Assembly (NCBI GenBank): GCA_944412445.1 | Contig: CALYBJ010000003.1 | Span: forward strand, 1-64,000 | Direction of reading: 5' to 3' | DNA: 64,000 nt | Origin: an uncultured Clostridia bacterium | GTDB taxonomy: Bacteria > Bacillota > Clostridia > Oscillospirales > Acutalibacteraceae | In this document: positions 23,651 to 32,401 of the stretch, piece by piece | How positions within the stretch are numbered: position 1 is the stretch's first letter | Layout of the letters: every line of letters begins with the position of its first letter | Position numbers and translations under genes: made by a program | The notes under the pieces: model-generated | Database searches by the model: none | The model's input: only the letters and a program-made list of their open reading frames with translations | What the model was told of the DNA's origin: nothing

Positions 23651-24451
23651 ATGAGAAACAGAAATACTGCTTTTAATAAAGAAAAGGAAGAAAAAAGAAC
23701 TGAAAGAGACGATTTGATTATAGGCAGAAACAGCGTCAGAGAGGCGCTGAACGCGGAAAGACCTGCCGAGTGCTTAATGATACGCAGAGGGGATAAAAAG
23801 GGACCCTTGTCGCCTATTGTGGCAAAATGTCTTGAAAAGAAGATACCCGTTAAAGAGGTTGACGAAAAAAAGCTTGATTTTATGTGCGGTCATTCAAACC
23901 ATCAGGGAGTAATACTTATAGCGGCTGCAAAGGAGTATTCAACCCTTGAGGATATTTTCAGCAATGCCCGGGAAAAAGGTGAAGAGCCTTTTATAATCAT
24001 CTGCGACGGTCTTGAGGATCCTCACAATCTGGGAGCCGTTATAAGAAGCGCCGAAGCCGCCGGAGCTCACGGAGTCGTTATTCCCGCAAGAAGAAGCGCA
24101 GGCCTGGGATATACGGTGGGAAAATCCTCTGCGGGAGCGCTTGAATATATGCCTGTGGCGAGAGTTACCAACATTAACGCCGCAATAGAGGAAATCAAAA
24201 AGAAAAATGTATGGGTATATGCGGCTGATATGGACGGCAGACCCTATTATGAAACGGATATGAGCGGAGGTGCCGCGGTAATCGTAGGCTCCGAGGGAAA
24301 CGGCGTCAGCAGGCTTGTTAAGGAAAAGGCTGATGTAATTGTATCAATTCCCATGAAGGGACATATAAATTCTTTAAACGCTTCCGTAGCCGCAGGAATT
24401 TTAATGTTTGAGATATCCAAAACGAGAAGTCTGGGAAAGCTTAAAAAATAA
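23651..24451 (+). CDS. rlmB: 23S rRNA (guanosine-2'-O-)-methyltransferase RlmB, TrmH/SpoU family
   Basis: A 266-residue SPOUT methyltransferase that modifies a conserved guanosine of 23S rRNA. An N-terminal substrate-binding domain (IIGRNSVREALNAERPAECLMI) precedes the knotted domain with all three motifs: DPHNLGAVIRSAEAAGAHGV, GSEGNGVSRLV and PMKGHINSLNASVAAGI. ATG 23651 is preferred, with GGAGAG eleven bases before it; a longer frame from 23615 lacks an RBS. It is followed by the large pseudo-ATPase gene 51 bases on, so co-transcription is possible. Confidence 0.9.
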   Translation: MRNRNTAFNKEKEEKRTERDDLIIGRNSVREALNAERPAECLMIRRGDKKGPLSPIVAKCLEKKIPVKEVDEKKLDFMCGHSNHQGVILIAAAKEYSTLEDIFSNAREKGEEPFIIICDGLEDPHNLGAVIRSAEAAGAHGVVIPARRSAGLGYTVGKSSAGALEYMPVARVTNINAAIEEIKKKNVWVYAADMDGRPYYETDMSGGAAVIVGSEGNGVSRLVKEKADVIVSIPMKGHINSLNASVAAGILMFEISKTRSLGKLKK

Positions 24452-24502
24452 AATATAAGAAAAATAAAACTTTTGATAATTACGATTGATCGGTGATGGC
24501 AA

Positions 24503-27223
24503 ATGGCTGAAAAGAAAGTCAGCGGCAGAAGAAAAAAAACAAACAGCGAAAAGGACTCTGGGACTGCTGAGAGCCGTCAGGAGGAGAAAATATATAACAC
24601 GGATTTATACGGAGATTTTCAGGCGGCGGCTGAGTCATATTTAAGAAAGCGGACAACAAGAACGGTGTGGGAGCCAAAGAAAAAGCCTGAAAACACTGCA
24701 AGAACAAAGGAAAGCACGGAAGAGGCAAGATGCGGTGAAATCGATCCTCATACAACGATAAATCCCGCGATTCAGAGGCAGATTTTAACAAAGCGTTCCG
24801 GTCGAATACTTTCCGACGACACGGGATTCAAGGCTCAGTCCTATAACACCAGGTTTGAGCTGAGGCCTGAGATGCCGGAGATATCCCGGGATGAAAACGG
24901 TGAAAACGGCGAAGCATATTTTGACAATTCCATACCGGGACAGCAGACAATGGCGGATCTTGTAGCCGGAAAAGGTGAAGAAGAAATTTCCGTGCCTGTT
25001 GAAGGACAGATTTCCGACCCACGGGAGGATTTGTTTGATTCCGTATACAATTCAATAAAGGACGAGCTTCCGAAAAATATCGGCAAGTCGGAGAAGCTCA
25101 GAGCCATAGCAAGAACGGCAGCCGACGACGCGGATATGGAGCCGGACAGCCAGCTTGTATTTCCGGCATTTGATCCCTTGTTCAAGTTCCCCGAAAAGGA
25201 AGAAAAGAAAACCAGGGGAATAAGAAATAAAAAAGAGGAAAAAAGCAAAAGACATAAGCATAAACCGGAAAAGCACAAAAATGCCGAATCAAAGGAAAAA
25301 TCCGAAAAGGACGAGCCTGATTTTGACGAAACATTTTTTGTAACCTCAGAGGCGGAAGCTGTTAATAAGAATACGGACGCTTCGGCGGATAACGATGCCG
25401 GTGAGGATACTGTGGCTTCCGCAAAGGCGGAGAGACGAAAAAGAGAAAAGCGTTTAATTGATTTTCTTGATAAAAACCTTCAGCCCCGGGAAAAACAGCC
25501 TTCTTTTGAGCTTGAGAGCAAAAACGATATAAAATCCGTCTGGGGAAAAATAAGCAGAATTAAAAAGCTTGCCCTTATAAAGGCTTCGGCATTGACGCTT
25601 TTGTCAGTAATCGTGTTTATCGGCACTGCCGTTTTTGAAAACGGAGGAGACACGGGAGCATCCTTCAGCCCTTTGAAATATCTTTTTTTCTGTTTGGTAT
25701 TCCTTGTTTTCGCCGGAGCAATATGCGTAAAGGAGCTTAAAGACGGATTAAAGGATATAAGAAAATTAAGATTTACTTCCTCTTCAGGAGCGCTTATTAT
25801 TTTCTTCGGAGGACTTGTGCAAATCTTGCTGTCCTTTTTTGCCGGCAGTCAGATTGCTTCCGGCATACATATTTTAACCCCTGCGGCAATATTTTTTATG
25901 AATACGGGAGTTCTTCCGAAAATCTTTTTGTCGGACAACTCCATGCTTGCTCTCAATCTGCTGGCATCAAGCGACAGCCTGTCAGTTTTGAGAAAAGCCT
26001 CCGACGGCGGGATTGACGGAGCGGTAAAGGACGCCTACGGCGAAAACGGTGCGGTTCGTTATTTTTCCAAAACGGAATTTTTAACAGGGATTATTAAAAA
26101 GCTTTATGACGCTGTTCCCGAACCCTTCGGAGAGAAAACCGCTTATATTTCGGTTGTTCTGCTTTCTCTTACAGCCGGAGCGGGAGCAGGCTTCTTAAGG
26201 CACAGCTTAGCCGCCGGAGCCGCAGCGTTTTCAGGTATGCTTATCAGCGCCGTGCCTGTTACTTATGCTCTTTCGGCATCGGTTTTTCTGGCGTCGGCAA
26301 ACAAAAAACTCGGTGAGAAAAAAGCCTCTCTGCTTTCATTCAAAGCCTCCCGTGAGCTTGAAAATACAGGCGCCGTTATTTTAAACGGTTCGGAGCTTAT
26401 CGAGAAAAGCTCCTGCTGTATCCACGGCATCAAGCCTTTCGGTCATTTTGACCCGAAAAAGGCCGTTTTGTACGCCGCCTCTGTTATGAACGCTTCCGAT
26501 TCGCCCCTTACGGAAATTATAAATCAGGTTATATCTCAGGGGGACGATGAAATTCCCTCGTGCGGCGAGTTTGAAATTTCAGAGGGAAAAGGCGTTGCGG
26601 CTTATGTTGAAAGCTCTCAGGTGCTTCTGGGAACGGAAGAATTTTTAAGGGAAAACAATGTTTATGTTCCCGATACTGATTTTAAGGAAAAGTATATCAC
26701 CGGGGACAGAAAGCTTCTGTTTTTAAGCGTCAACGGCGAGCTTTCCATGATATTTACCGTAAGCTATCATATCAAGAGAAGCGTTTCCGCCCTTTTAAAA
26801 TATCTTGCGGCAGAAAATAAAAAAATCGTTATATACTCCTGCGACCCCAATGTGGACGAAGAGTATATTTCAAAAAAATGCAGGCTGACTTCAGATAAAA
26901 TCGCTCAGCTTGGCACAGCCGAAGCCTCCTACTTCAGGGACAAGGACGCAAAAACAGATTCGGCTCTTCCTGCGGACGTGTTCACAAACGGAAGCCTTTC
27001 TTCTTTGTTTATGCTCCTTCGCAGATCTCGCTCCCTTAACAGAATTATAAATAACCTTCCCGCTGTTATTTATGTTCTTTCGGCTGTTTCGGCATTGCTT
27101 GTTGCCGTTCCTGCGGTTTCGGGTGATATATCGGTTATCGGCAGCGCATATATATTTGTAATAAAGGTAATGTGCTTTGCTTTGGAGTTTGTATTCTCAT
27201 ACCTGCTTCTCAGAAAAAAATAA
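24503..27223 (+). CDS. Degenerate P-type ATPase-like membrane protein with long charged N-terminus
   Basis: A 906-residue protein. Residues 1-350 are charged, low-complexity and probably disordered. From 355 the layout follows P1B heavy-metal ATPases: helix pairs near 355-411 and 427-471, another pair near 547-600, a soluble region, and two helices at 852-901. The aligned motifs are altered. The CPC site reads VPV near 583; the phosphorylation motif DKTGTLT reads NGSELIE with Asn628 for the Asp; the GDGxNDxP hinge is absent. The nucleotide-domain text is still traceable as SDSPLTEII and GKGVAAYVES. It cannot form the aspartyl-phosphate, so it is a predicted pseudo-pump, perhaps structural or a sensor. 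The frame is intact, so it is kept by selection. MgtC follows 18 bases on. Confidence 0.65.
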   Translation: MAEKKVSGRRKKTNSEKDSGTAESRQEEKIYNTDLYGDFQAAAESYLRKRTTRTVWEPKKKPENTARTKESTEEARCGEIDPHTTINPAIQRQILTKRSGRILSDDTGFKAQSYNTRFELRPEMPEISRDENGENGEAYFDNSIPGQQTMADLVAGKGEEEISVPVEGQISDPREDLFDSVYNSIKDELPKNIGKSEKLRAIARTAADDADMEPDSQLVFPAFDPLFKFPEKEEKKTRGIRNKKEEKSKRHKHKPEKHKNAESKEKSEKDEPDFDETFFVTSEAEAVNKNTDASADNDAGEDTVASAKAERRKREKRLIDFLDKNLQPREKQPSFELESKNDIKSVWGKISRIKKLALIKASALTLLSVIVFIGTAVFENGGDTGASFSPLKYLFFCLVFLVFAGAICVKELKDGLKDIRKLRFTSSSGALIIFFGGLVQILLSFFAGSQIASGIHILTPAAIFFMNTGVLPKIFLSDNSMLALNLLASSDSLSVLRKASDGGIDGAVKDAYGENGAVRYFSKTEFLTGIIKKLYDAVPEPFGEKTAYISVVLLSLTAGAGAGFLRHSLAAGAAAFSGMLISAVPVTYALSASVFLASANKKLGEKKASLLSFKASRELENTGAVILNGSELIEKSSCCIHGIKPFGHFDPKKAVLYAASVMNASDSPLTEIINQVISQGDDEIPSCGEFEISEGKGVAAYVESSQVLLGTEEFLRENNVYVPDTDFKEKYITGDRKLLFLSVNGELSMIFTVSYHIKRSVSALLKYLAAENKKIVIYSCDPNVDEEYISKKCRLTSDKIAQLGTAEASYFRDKDAKTDSALPADVFTNGSLSSLFMLLRRSRSLNRIINNLPAVIYVLSAVSALLVAVPAVSGDISVIGSAYIFVIKVMCFALEFVFSYLLLRKK

Positions 27224-27241
27224 TTTCAGGGAGAAATTTTT

Positions 27242-28024
27242 ATGGATTATATTTTAGGCCTTTTTGACGGTTATGTTTCATGGATAGATATTGTAGTTCG
27301 AGTTGCGGCTGCAGTTCTTATAGGGATGATAATCGGAATTGAAAGAGAGCTTTCCAATCATCCCGCAGGAATGAAAACTCACGCTCTTGTGTGCCTGGGA
27401 GCTGCCATAACAACAATGATTTCTGCGGAAATGTGTTATTCTCTGATGGGTAACGCCGCTCTTGACCAGTCCTCTAAAGTGGATATGTCACGAATAGCCT
27501 CAGGCGTTGTTTCCGGTATAGGCTTTATCGGAGCCGGTGCAATTATAAAATCAAGGGACGGCTCGGTAGTTACAGGTATTACCACTGCCGCCACCGTCTG
27601 GATAAGCGGATGTATGGGTCTTGCGGTAGGCATGGGATATTTCCGCATGGTTACCATTTGCATGGTGGCAACCCTTTTCGCAACCATTACGGTAAGATGG
27701 ATCGAGGATAAATTTATTAAGCGCAGAGGTATAAGATTCATTGAAATCATAACAAACGACAAAGAAACGGGACTGCCTGTTTTTGAGGATTATTTTGACA
27801 GAAAGCAGATTATTATTACTGCTTTCAACTGCGTTGCCGCAAAAGCTTCCGACGGGGAAAGCAAAAAATATTGCTGCCGTTATGATTTAAGAGTACCGAA
27901 AAGCATACCCTTTAACACCGTAATGAGAGATCTTGCCAAAATGGGCGAGGTTCAGGAGGTGTACGAGGCAAATCAGAACAACAGCAGCCAGGGCAATTCT
28001 TCTAAAAAATCCAATAATCAGTAA
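27242..28024 (+). CDS. MgtC/SapB family membrane protein
   Basis: A 260-residue inner-membrane protein. The N-terminal four to five helices hold the family core: VRVAAAVLIGMIIGIERELSNHPAGMKTH, then RIASGVVSGIGFIGAGAIIKS and TGITTAATVWISGCMGLAVG. The Cys and Asp-rich positions of this core are typical. A cytoplasmic C-terminal domain of about 80 residues (RFIEIITNDKE ... LAKMGEVQEVYE) looks like a small ACT-like regulatory module. Family members affect magnesium homeostasis and inhibit F-type ATP synthase in pathogens; the role here is not known. Placement right behind a pump-like protein may mean a shared membrane function. The tail is Asn/Ser-rich. Confidence 0.9.
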   Translation: MDYILGLFDGYVSWIDIVVRVAAAVLIGMIIGIERELSNHPAGMKTHALVCLGAAITTMISAEMCYSLMGNAALDQSSKVDMSRIASGVVSGIGFIGAGAIIKSRDGSVVTGITTAATVWISGCMGLAVGMGYFRMVTICMVATLFATITVRWIEDKFIKRRGIRFIEIITNDKETGLPVFEDYFDRKQIIITAFNCVAAKASDGESKKYCCRYDLRVPKSIPFNTVMRDLAKMGEVQEVYEANQNNSSQGNSSKKSNNQ

Positions 28025-28029
28025 AAAAT

Positions 28030-28060
28030 CAGGAGACGCTTTTTTGCGTCTTCTTTTTTA
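28030..28060 (+). terminator. Rho-independent terminator after mgtC-like gene
   Basis: GGAGACGC and GCGTCTTC form an 8-bp stem around a T6 loop, then TTTTTT follows at 28054-28059. Confidence 0.8.
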
Positions 28061-28168
28061 ATGTAAAATTTTTTATTTTGCATAAAATTTTATTGACGAA
28101 TGTTATGTTTGTTGATATAATTAACAGCAGATATATGATATCTACTAAACTGAAAGGACATACTGATT

Positions 28169-30070
28169 ATGGCTAAAACAAAAGCGTCCGGTACGGAAGC
28201 CAAGCTTGATTACAAAAAAACAATCCTTACGGGCTTCGGCTTTCTCGCCACTTCAATAGCGTGGGCAATCTATGATCCCTATATTACGAAAATCCTTAAC
28301 AAGCTTCTCTCTGCCAGCGATACCGTTACATCCTGGAGCAACGTGCTTGTTGAAAAGCTTCCTTTCCTTACGAAGCTTGCGGAGGCTCAGGGCGAAAATG
28401 TAGCTCTGGTGGGAGGCGGATTTACTCTTGTTCCGCTGTTTATAGGTATTATAATGACCTTCGACAACCTTTTCGGCGTTATTTTCCAGCCGGCTTTCGG
28501 AAAGCTTTCCGACAACTGTCACTCCAAGCTGGGCAAACGCCGTCCCTTTATCGTTTCCTGCGCTCCCATTTCGGCGGTTTTGTTTTTCCTTATTCCCATT
28601 GTAGCCCTTAAAACGGAAAGTCTTCCCCTTACAATGGTATTTATTATTCTATTTGTATTTGTAATGTCCCTCTGGCGGGCGCCCGTTGTCGCTCTTATGC
28701 CGGACCTTACTCCTCCGGCTCTGCGAAGCGAGGGCAACGCCGTTATAAATCTTATGGGCGGTCTCGGAAGCGCCGTGGGTATGGTGGCAGGTACTATCGC
28801 CATAGCTCTCTGCACACTGTTTACGGGAGCTACATCGGAGCAGATCAAAGCCAACGAAACCATGTCCTTCCCCTATGTTTTCGCCATCGGCTCCATTGTT
28901 ATGATAATAGGTATGCTTGTTCTGCTGTTCTTTGTAAAGGAAGAGGACACAAGCATAAAAATTAAAGGCGAGGCCAATGCTTACGCCGATGCCGCCGCAA
29001 GGAGAAAGGCTGAAAAAGAAGCTAAAAAGGCTGAAAAAGAGGCAAGAAAAGCAATTAAGCTTTCAAAAGGCGAAAAAAGAAGTCTTGCCTTTATGCTTGC
29101 CTGTCTTTTCTTCCTGTTCTGCGGAACTAACGCCATTACCACATTTTTCTCTCTTTTCGCTCAGGAGATATTACATAAAATCACTTCGGAAGCTACCATT
29201 CTTATGCTGATTTTCGCTGTTGTATCGGCTCTTGCGGCTCTTCCCGCAGGTAAAATGGGCAAAAAGCTTGGCCGCAAAAAAACCATTATGGCAGGTCTTG
29301 GAGTATTCCTGGCGGCGTTTGTGGTTTTCTTCGGCATATTTATAGCGATGCTGGGCGGCAAAAATCTTTCCATCAGCAATTATATTACCGTTAATAACGC
29401 CTATATTACCGTCAATGACCAGATTAACAGCTACAACGCCGAAAATGACGCGGAAAATAAAATCGTCCTTAATATGGACGGCTATATAGCATATAAGCAG
29501 GCTCAGAAAAATAATCAGACTGCCGAAAACTCAGAAGCTTATGAGGCTTTTGACGCATATCTTCAGGATTATTCCGACGAAGCCGCGATAACCGCCATAA
29601 ACAACGGCGCTGACCCTGAGTCGGTAAAGAGCGTTTACGACAGCATTAAGGATGTTGCGGTGACGGTTTTGGGCAGCGACGAAGACATAGCCTTCAGTCA
29701 GGCGCTGGCTGCCGTTTCAGACTCCGTTAAGGATATTACAAATATTCTCGGCATATTGATTTATCCCGTTCTTGTTTTAGGCGGCGGCGCCAATATGTTT
29801 ATTACCGTTAACACCCTTCCTCTTGTACTTGAAATAGGCGGTATTGAAAAGGTGGGAACATTTACCGGCTACTATTATACAGCAACTTTCTCCGCTCAGA
29901 TTGCCTCTCCCATTGTTTACGGCTTTATAAGAATGTTTGCAGGCACATATATGTCATTGTTCTATTACAGTCCGGTGGTATTCGCCTTGGCTATGGTAAT
30001 GCTGATTTTCGTAAAGCACGGCGAAGCAATTCCCGATAATGTAATAAAAGAAGCGGAAAACGAAGAATAA
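28169..30070 (+). CDS. MFS transporter (SLC45/GPH-like sugar cation symporter) with large inserted domain
   Basis: A 633-residue polytopic transporter. The N-half has the family run GVIFQPAFGKLSDNCHSKLGKRRPFI between helices 2 and 3, typical of GPH/SLC45 disaccharide-cation symporters, and SLWRAPVVALMPDLTPPALRSEGNAV. A lysine-rich cytoplasmic loop (RKAEKEAKKAEKEARKAIK) sits between halves. In the C-half, after PAGKMGKKLGRKKTIMAG and the next helix, about 130 hydrophilic residues are inserted (from about LSISNYITV to DSVKDITN) before the helix GILIYPVLVLG; usual members lack this. The loop should face outside and may bind substrate or cell wall. Intake of galactosides or manno-oligosaccharides would fit the enzymes in the window, but is inferred. 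Confidence 0.8.
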   Translation: MAKTKASGTEAKLDYKKTILTGFGFLATSIAWAIYDPYITKILNKLLSASDTVTSWSNVLVEKLPFLTKLAEAQGENVALVGGGFTLVPLFIGIIMTFDNLFGVIFQPAFGKLSDNCHSKLGKRRPFIVSCAPISAVLFFLIPIVALKTESLPLTMVFIILFVFVMSLWRAPVVALMPDLTPPALRSEGNAVINLMGGLGSAVGMVAGTIAIALCTLFTGATSEQIKANETMSFPYVFAIGSIVMIIGMLVLLFFVKEEDTSIKIKGEANAYADAAARRKAEKEAKKAEKEARKAIKLSKGEKRSLAFMLACLFFLFCGTNAITTFFSLFAQEILHKITSEATILMLIFAVVSALAALPAGKMGKKLGRKKTIMAGLGVFLAAFVVFFGIFIAMLGGKNLSISNYITVNNAYITVNDQINSYNAENDAENKIVLNMDGYIAYKQAQKNNQTAENSEAYEAFDAYLQDYSDEAAITAINNGADPESVKSVYDSIKDVAVTVLGSDEDIAFSQALAAVSDSVKDITNILGILIYPVLVLGGGANMFITVNTLPLVLEIGGIEKVGTFTGYYYTATFSAQIASPIVYGFIRMFAGTYMSLFYYSPVVFALAMVMLIFVKHGEAIPDNVIKEAENEE

Positions 30071-30090
30071 TTTTCCGGTATAATAAATAC

Positions 30091-30123
30091 GGCTGTCAGG
30101 TTTTCGCCCGGCAGCCTTTTTTT
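30091..30123 (+). terminator. Rho-independent terminator after the MFS gene
   Basis: GGCTGTCAGG (30091-30100) pairs with CCCGGCAGCC (30107-30116) using G-U pairs, followed by seven T. Confidence 0.8.
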
Positions 30124-30140
30124 AATTTAACGATAAAAGA

Positions 30141-30170
30141 AAAATACCGCGGAGATTTTTGCTCCGCGGC
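30141..30170 (-). terminator. Terminator of the PC4-like gene
   Basis: CCGCGGAG (30147-30154) and CTCCGCGG (30162-30169) form a perfect stem; on the minus strand it is followed by TATTTTTCTTTT. Confidence 0.8.
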
Positions 30171-30175
30171 TTTGC

Positions 30176-30403
30176 TTATTCAAAATCAATGGATTCAAGA
30201 AGCTCCTTAAGAGCCTTTGCGTCCTTTGCGGTAAGGGTAATACCCTTGCCCATTTTTTCATGATCGGGACCCCAGTCGCGTATATCATACTTTGGCTCCT
30301 TGCCGTTCCAGCTGATAAGGTTAAGCTCTTTTGCCCAGCCACCGGCTCCCTCTGATATTACTCCGAATGTTTTTACTATTTCATAAGAAAATTCCGGCAT
30401 CAT
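30176..30403 (-). CDS. PC4/YdbC-family single-stranded DNA-binding protein
   Basis: A 75-residue protein with the fold of the eukaryotic transcription coactivator PC4 and lactococcal YdbC. It begins with FSYEIVKTFGVISEG, continues with GWAKELNLISWNGKEPKYDIRDWGPDHEKMGKG and ends with a helix LTAKDAKALKELLES. YdbC-type proteins are dimers that bind single-stranded DNA. AAGGAGG lies before the paired ATG codons. It is divergent from the phage head module that starts 258 bases to the right, and its link to that module, if any, is not shown. Confidence 0.88.
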   Translation of the reverse strand: MMPEFSYEIVKTFGVISEGAGGWAKELNLISWNGKEPKYDIRDWGPDHEKMGKGITLTAKDAKALKELLESIDFE

Positions 30404-30536
30404 TTTTTCCTCCTTAAGCCGTTTATTAAGATAAGCAAGAAGCTAACTTAATTTTATTATATATATATTTAAATAAAAATCAAGAGTTTTTATTAATAAT
30501 TATATATTTAAAGAAAAATTGAATTATTTATGCTTT

Positions 30537-30583
30537 TGCCTGTGTTTGTGAACTTTCTGTAAACAAACAGGGATTTTTTTATT
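30537..30583 (+). terminator. Leader hairpin with T tract upstream of terS (attenuator-like)
   Basis: CCTGTGTTTGT (about 30539-30549) pairs, with a bulge, with ACAAACAGG (about 30562-30571), and a T-rich run TTTTTTTATTTTTT follows. It lies about 80 bases before terS, with no gene ending on this strand nearby, so it could reduce transcription into the head module. Confidence 0.5.
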
Positions 30584-30661
30584 TTTTAATCGGATTTGAT
30601 ATTTTTTTAAGCCTTTTCTCTCTTTAGTTGAAAGCCGAATTTATTATGAAAGGAAGATGTA

Positions 30662-31141
30662 ATGAAAAGCTTAAGCAAAAAGGAGCTTCTTTTCTGCCGT
30701 CTTTACGCCTCCGGCGGCAACGGCAGGGAAGCTGCATTTAAGGCCGGCTATACCGTGTGTCCGGAAATTTGCTCCAAAAAGCTTCTTGCCGACGCCGGAA
30801 TAAAAAAAGAGGTGGGAAGACTTCGGAAGGAGTTTGACTGCTCTGCAAACGAGGTCCGCACAGGCCTCAGAAGACTTGCTTTTTCATCTCCGGCAGACGC
30901 GGTAAAGCTGATTTTGTCCGACAGTCCGGAAAGCATCGAGCCGGAGTCCCTTGACCTTTTCTGCGTTTCCGAAATAAAAAGACCCAAGGGCGGCGGACTT
31001 GAAATCAAGTTTTTCGACAGAATCAAGGCTCTGGAGAAGCTGGGAGAATATTCACTGCCGTCGGAGGAAAAGGGAACGCTGCCTTTTTATCAGGCTCTTG
31101 AAAAAAGCGCCGAGGCTTTAAGAAGTGAAGACTCCAAATGA
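30662..31141 (+). CDS. terS: Phage terminase small subunit
   Basis: A 159-residue DNA-recognition subunit of a packaging terminase. The N-terminus has the Terminase_2-type helix-turn-helix: LSKKELLFCRLYASGGNGREAAFKAGY, then KKLLADAGIKKEVGRLRKE. The middle is a conserved FSSPADAVKLIL segment and the C-terminal FFDRIKALEKLGEYS helix is typical of oligomeric TerS. GAAAGGAAG sits before ATG. It overlaps terL by four bases (ATGA). Codon use and base composition look like the neighbouring host genes, which hints at long residence in the chromosome. Confidence 0.85.
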   Translation: MKSLSKKELLFCRLYASGGNGREAAFKAGYTVCPEICSKKLLADAGIKKEVGRLRKEFDCSANEVRTGLRRLAFSSPADAVKLILSDSPESIEPESLDLFCVSEIKRPKGGGLEIKFFDRIKALEKLGEYSLPSEEKGTLPFYQALEKSAEALRSEDSK

Positions 31142-32397
31142 ATTTTGAAGCATTTTCAAAAAAACAGCTAAAGGTTCTTACATGGTGGTGCAAAAACAGC
31201 TCCGAAGGCGGATACGACGGAATTATATGCGACGGCGCCGTCAGAAGCGGAAAGACCTTGTGTATGTCTTTGTCCTTTTTTGCGTGGGCAATGGGCAGCT
31301 TTAAGGATGCGTCCTTCGCGCTCTGCGGCAAGACGATTGCCTCTCTGAGGCGAAACGTGATTACGCCTTTACTGCCTGTTCTGGGTGAGCTTGGATTTGT
31401 ATGCCGTGAAAAAATATCTCAGAATTTCATTGAGGCGGAATTCGGAAATACAAAAAACAGATTTTATCTTTTCGGAGGCAGGGACGAATCTTCCGCGTCT
31501 CTTATTCAGGGCATGACCCTGGGAGGAATCCTCCTTGACGAAGCCGCTCTTATGCCCCGCTCCTTCGTCGAACAGGCAATCGCAAGATGCTCCCTTTCAG
31601 GCTCAAAGCTCTGGTTTAACTGCAATCCGGAAACCCCTCTTCACTGGTTCCATACGGAATGGATTGAAAAGGCAAAAGAAAAAAACTGTCTGTATCTTCA
31701 TTTTACCATGGAGGATAATCCCTCCCTTTCTCCCGATATAATCGAAAGATACCGCTCTCTTTACAGCGGAGCCTTTTACGAAAGATTTGTTGAGGGAAAA
31801 TGGGTTGCGGCGGAAGGACTTGTCTATCCGTTTTTTGACAGTGTGAAGGATGTCTGCGGAGATATTCCCCTTTGTGAAAAATATTATATCTCCTGCGATT
31901 ACGGCACCGTAAATCCTCTTTCCCTGGGACTCTGGGGTCTTAGGGACGGAACATGGTACCGAACCGACGAGTATTACTGGTGGTCAAAGCGGGAAGGCAG
32001 CCAGAAAACTGACGAGGAGTATTATGACGAGCTTGTTCGTCTTGCGGGAGACAAAAAAATCGAGGCGGTTATCGCCGACCCTTCCGCAGTAAGCTTTATG
32101 GAATGTATACGCCGTCACGGCAGATTCAAAGTTATTCCCGCAAAAAATGATGTCAACGACGGTATAAGGCGTGTTTCCGAAGCTCTTAAAGGCGGCAGAA
32201 TAAAGATTTGCTCACCCTGTAAGGACATTATAAGAGAATTCGGTCTGTACCGCTGGGAGTCCTCGGCCTCAAAAGACGCTCCCAGAAAAGAACATGACCA
32301 CGCCATGGACGACATGAGATACTTTGTATCTACCATTTTGTACGGCGGCAGCGACGACTCCTTTGCCGTTATTACCGCCGCCCGTGAAAGGATGTGA
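31138..32397 (+). CDS. terL: Phage terminase large subunit
   Basis: A 419-residue packaging motor. The ATPase domain shows Walker A GAVRSGKT near residue 35, Walker B GILLDEAALM near 135, and the coupling motif SGSKLWFNCNPETP. The C-terminal RNase H-like nuclease is present with Asp residues in YYISCDYGTVNPLS and AVIADPSAV and a final HDHAMDDMRY region. All the catalytic motifs are retained and the length is full, so the protein should be active. It belongs to the Terminase_3/6-like group of clostridial siphophages. Confidence 0.9.
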   Translation: MNFEAFSKKQLKVLTWWCKNSSEGGYDGIICDGAVRSGKTLCMSLSFFAWAMGSFKDASFALCGKTIASLRRNVITPLLPVLGELGFVCREKISQNFIEAEFGNTKNRFYLFGGRDESSASLIQGMTLGGILLDEAALMPRSFVEQAIARCSLSGSKLWFNCNPETPLHWFHTEWIEKAKEKNCLYLHFTMEDNPSLSPDIIERYRSLYSGAFYERFVEGKWVAAEGLVYPFFDSVKDVCGDIPLCEKYYISCDYGTVNPLSLGLWGLRDGTWYRTDEYYWWSKREGSQKTDEEYYDELVRLAGDKKIEAVIADPSAVSFMECIRRHGRFKVIPAKNDVNDGIRRVSEALKGGRIKICSPCKDIIREFGLYRWESSASKDAPRKEHDHAMDDMRYFVSTILYGGSDDSFAVITAARERM

Positions 32398-32401
32398 AAA
32401 T

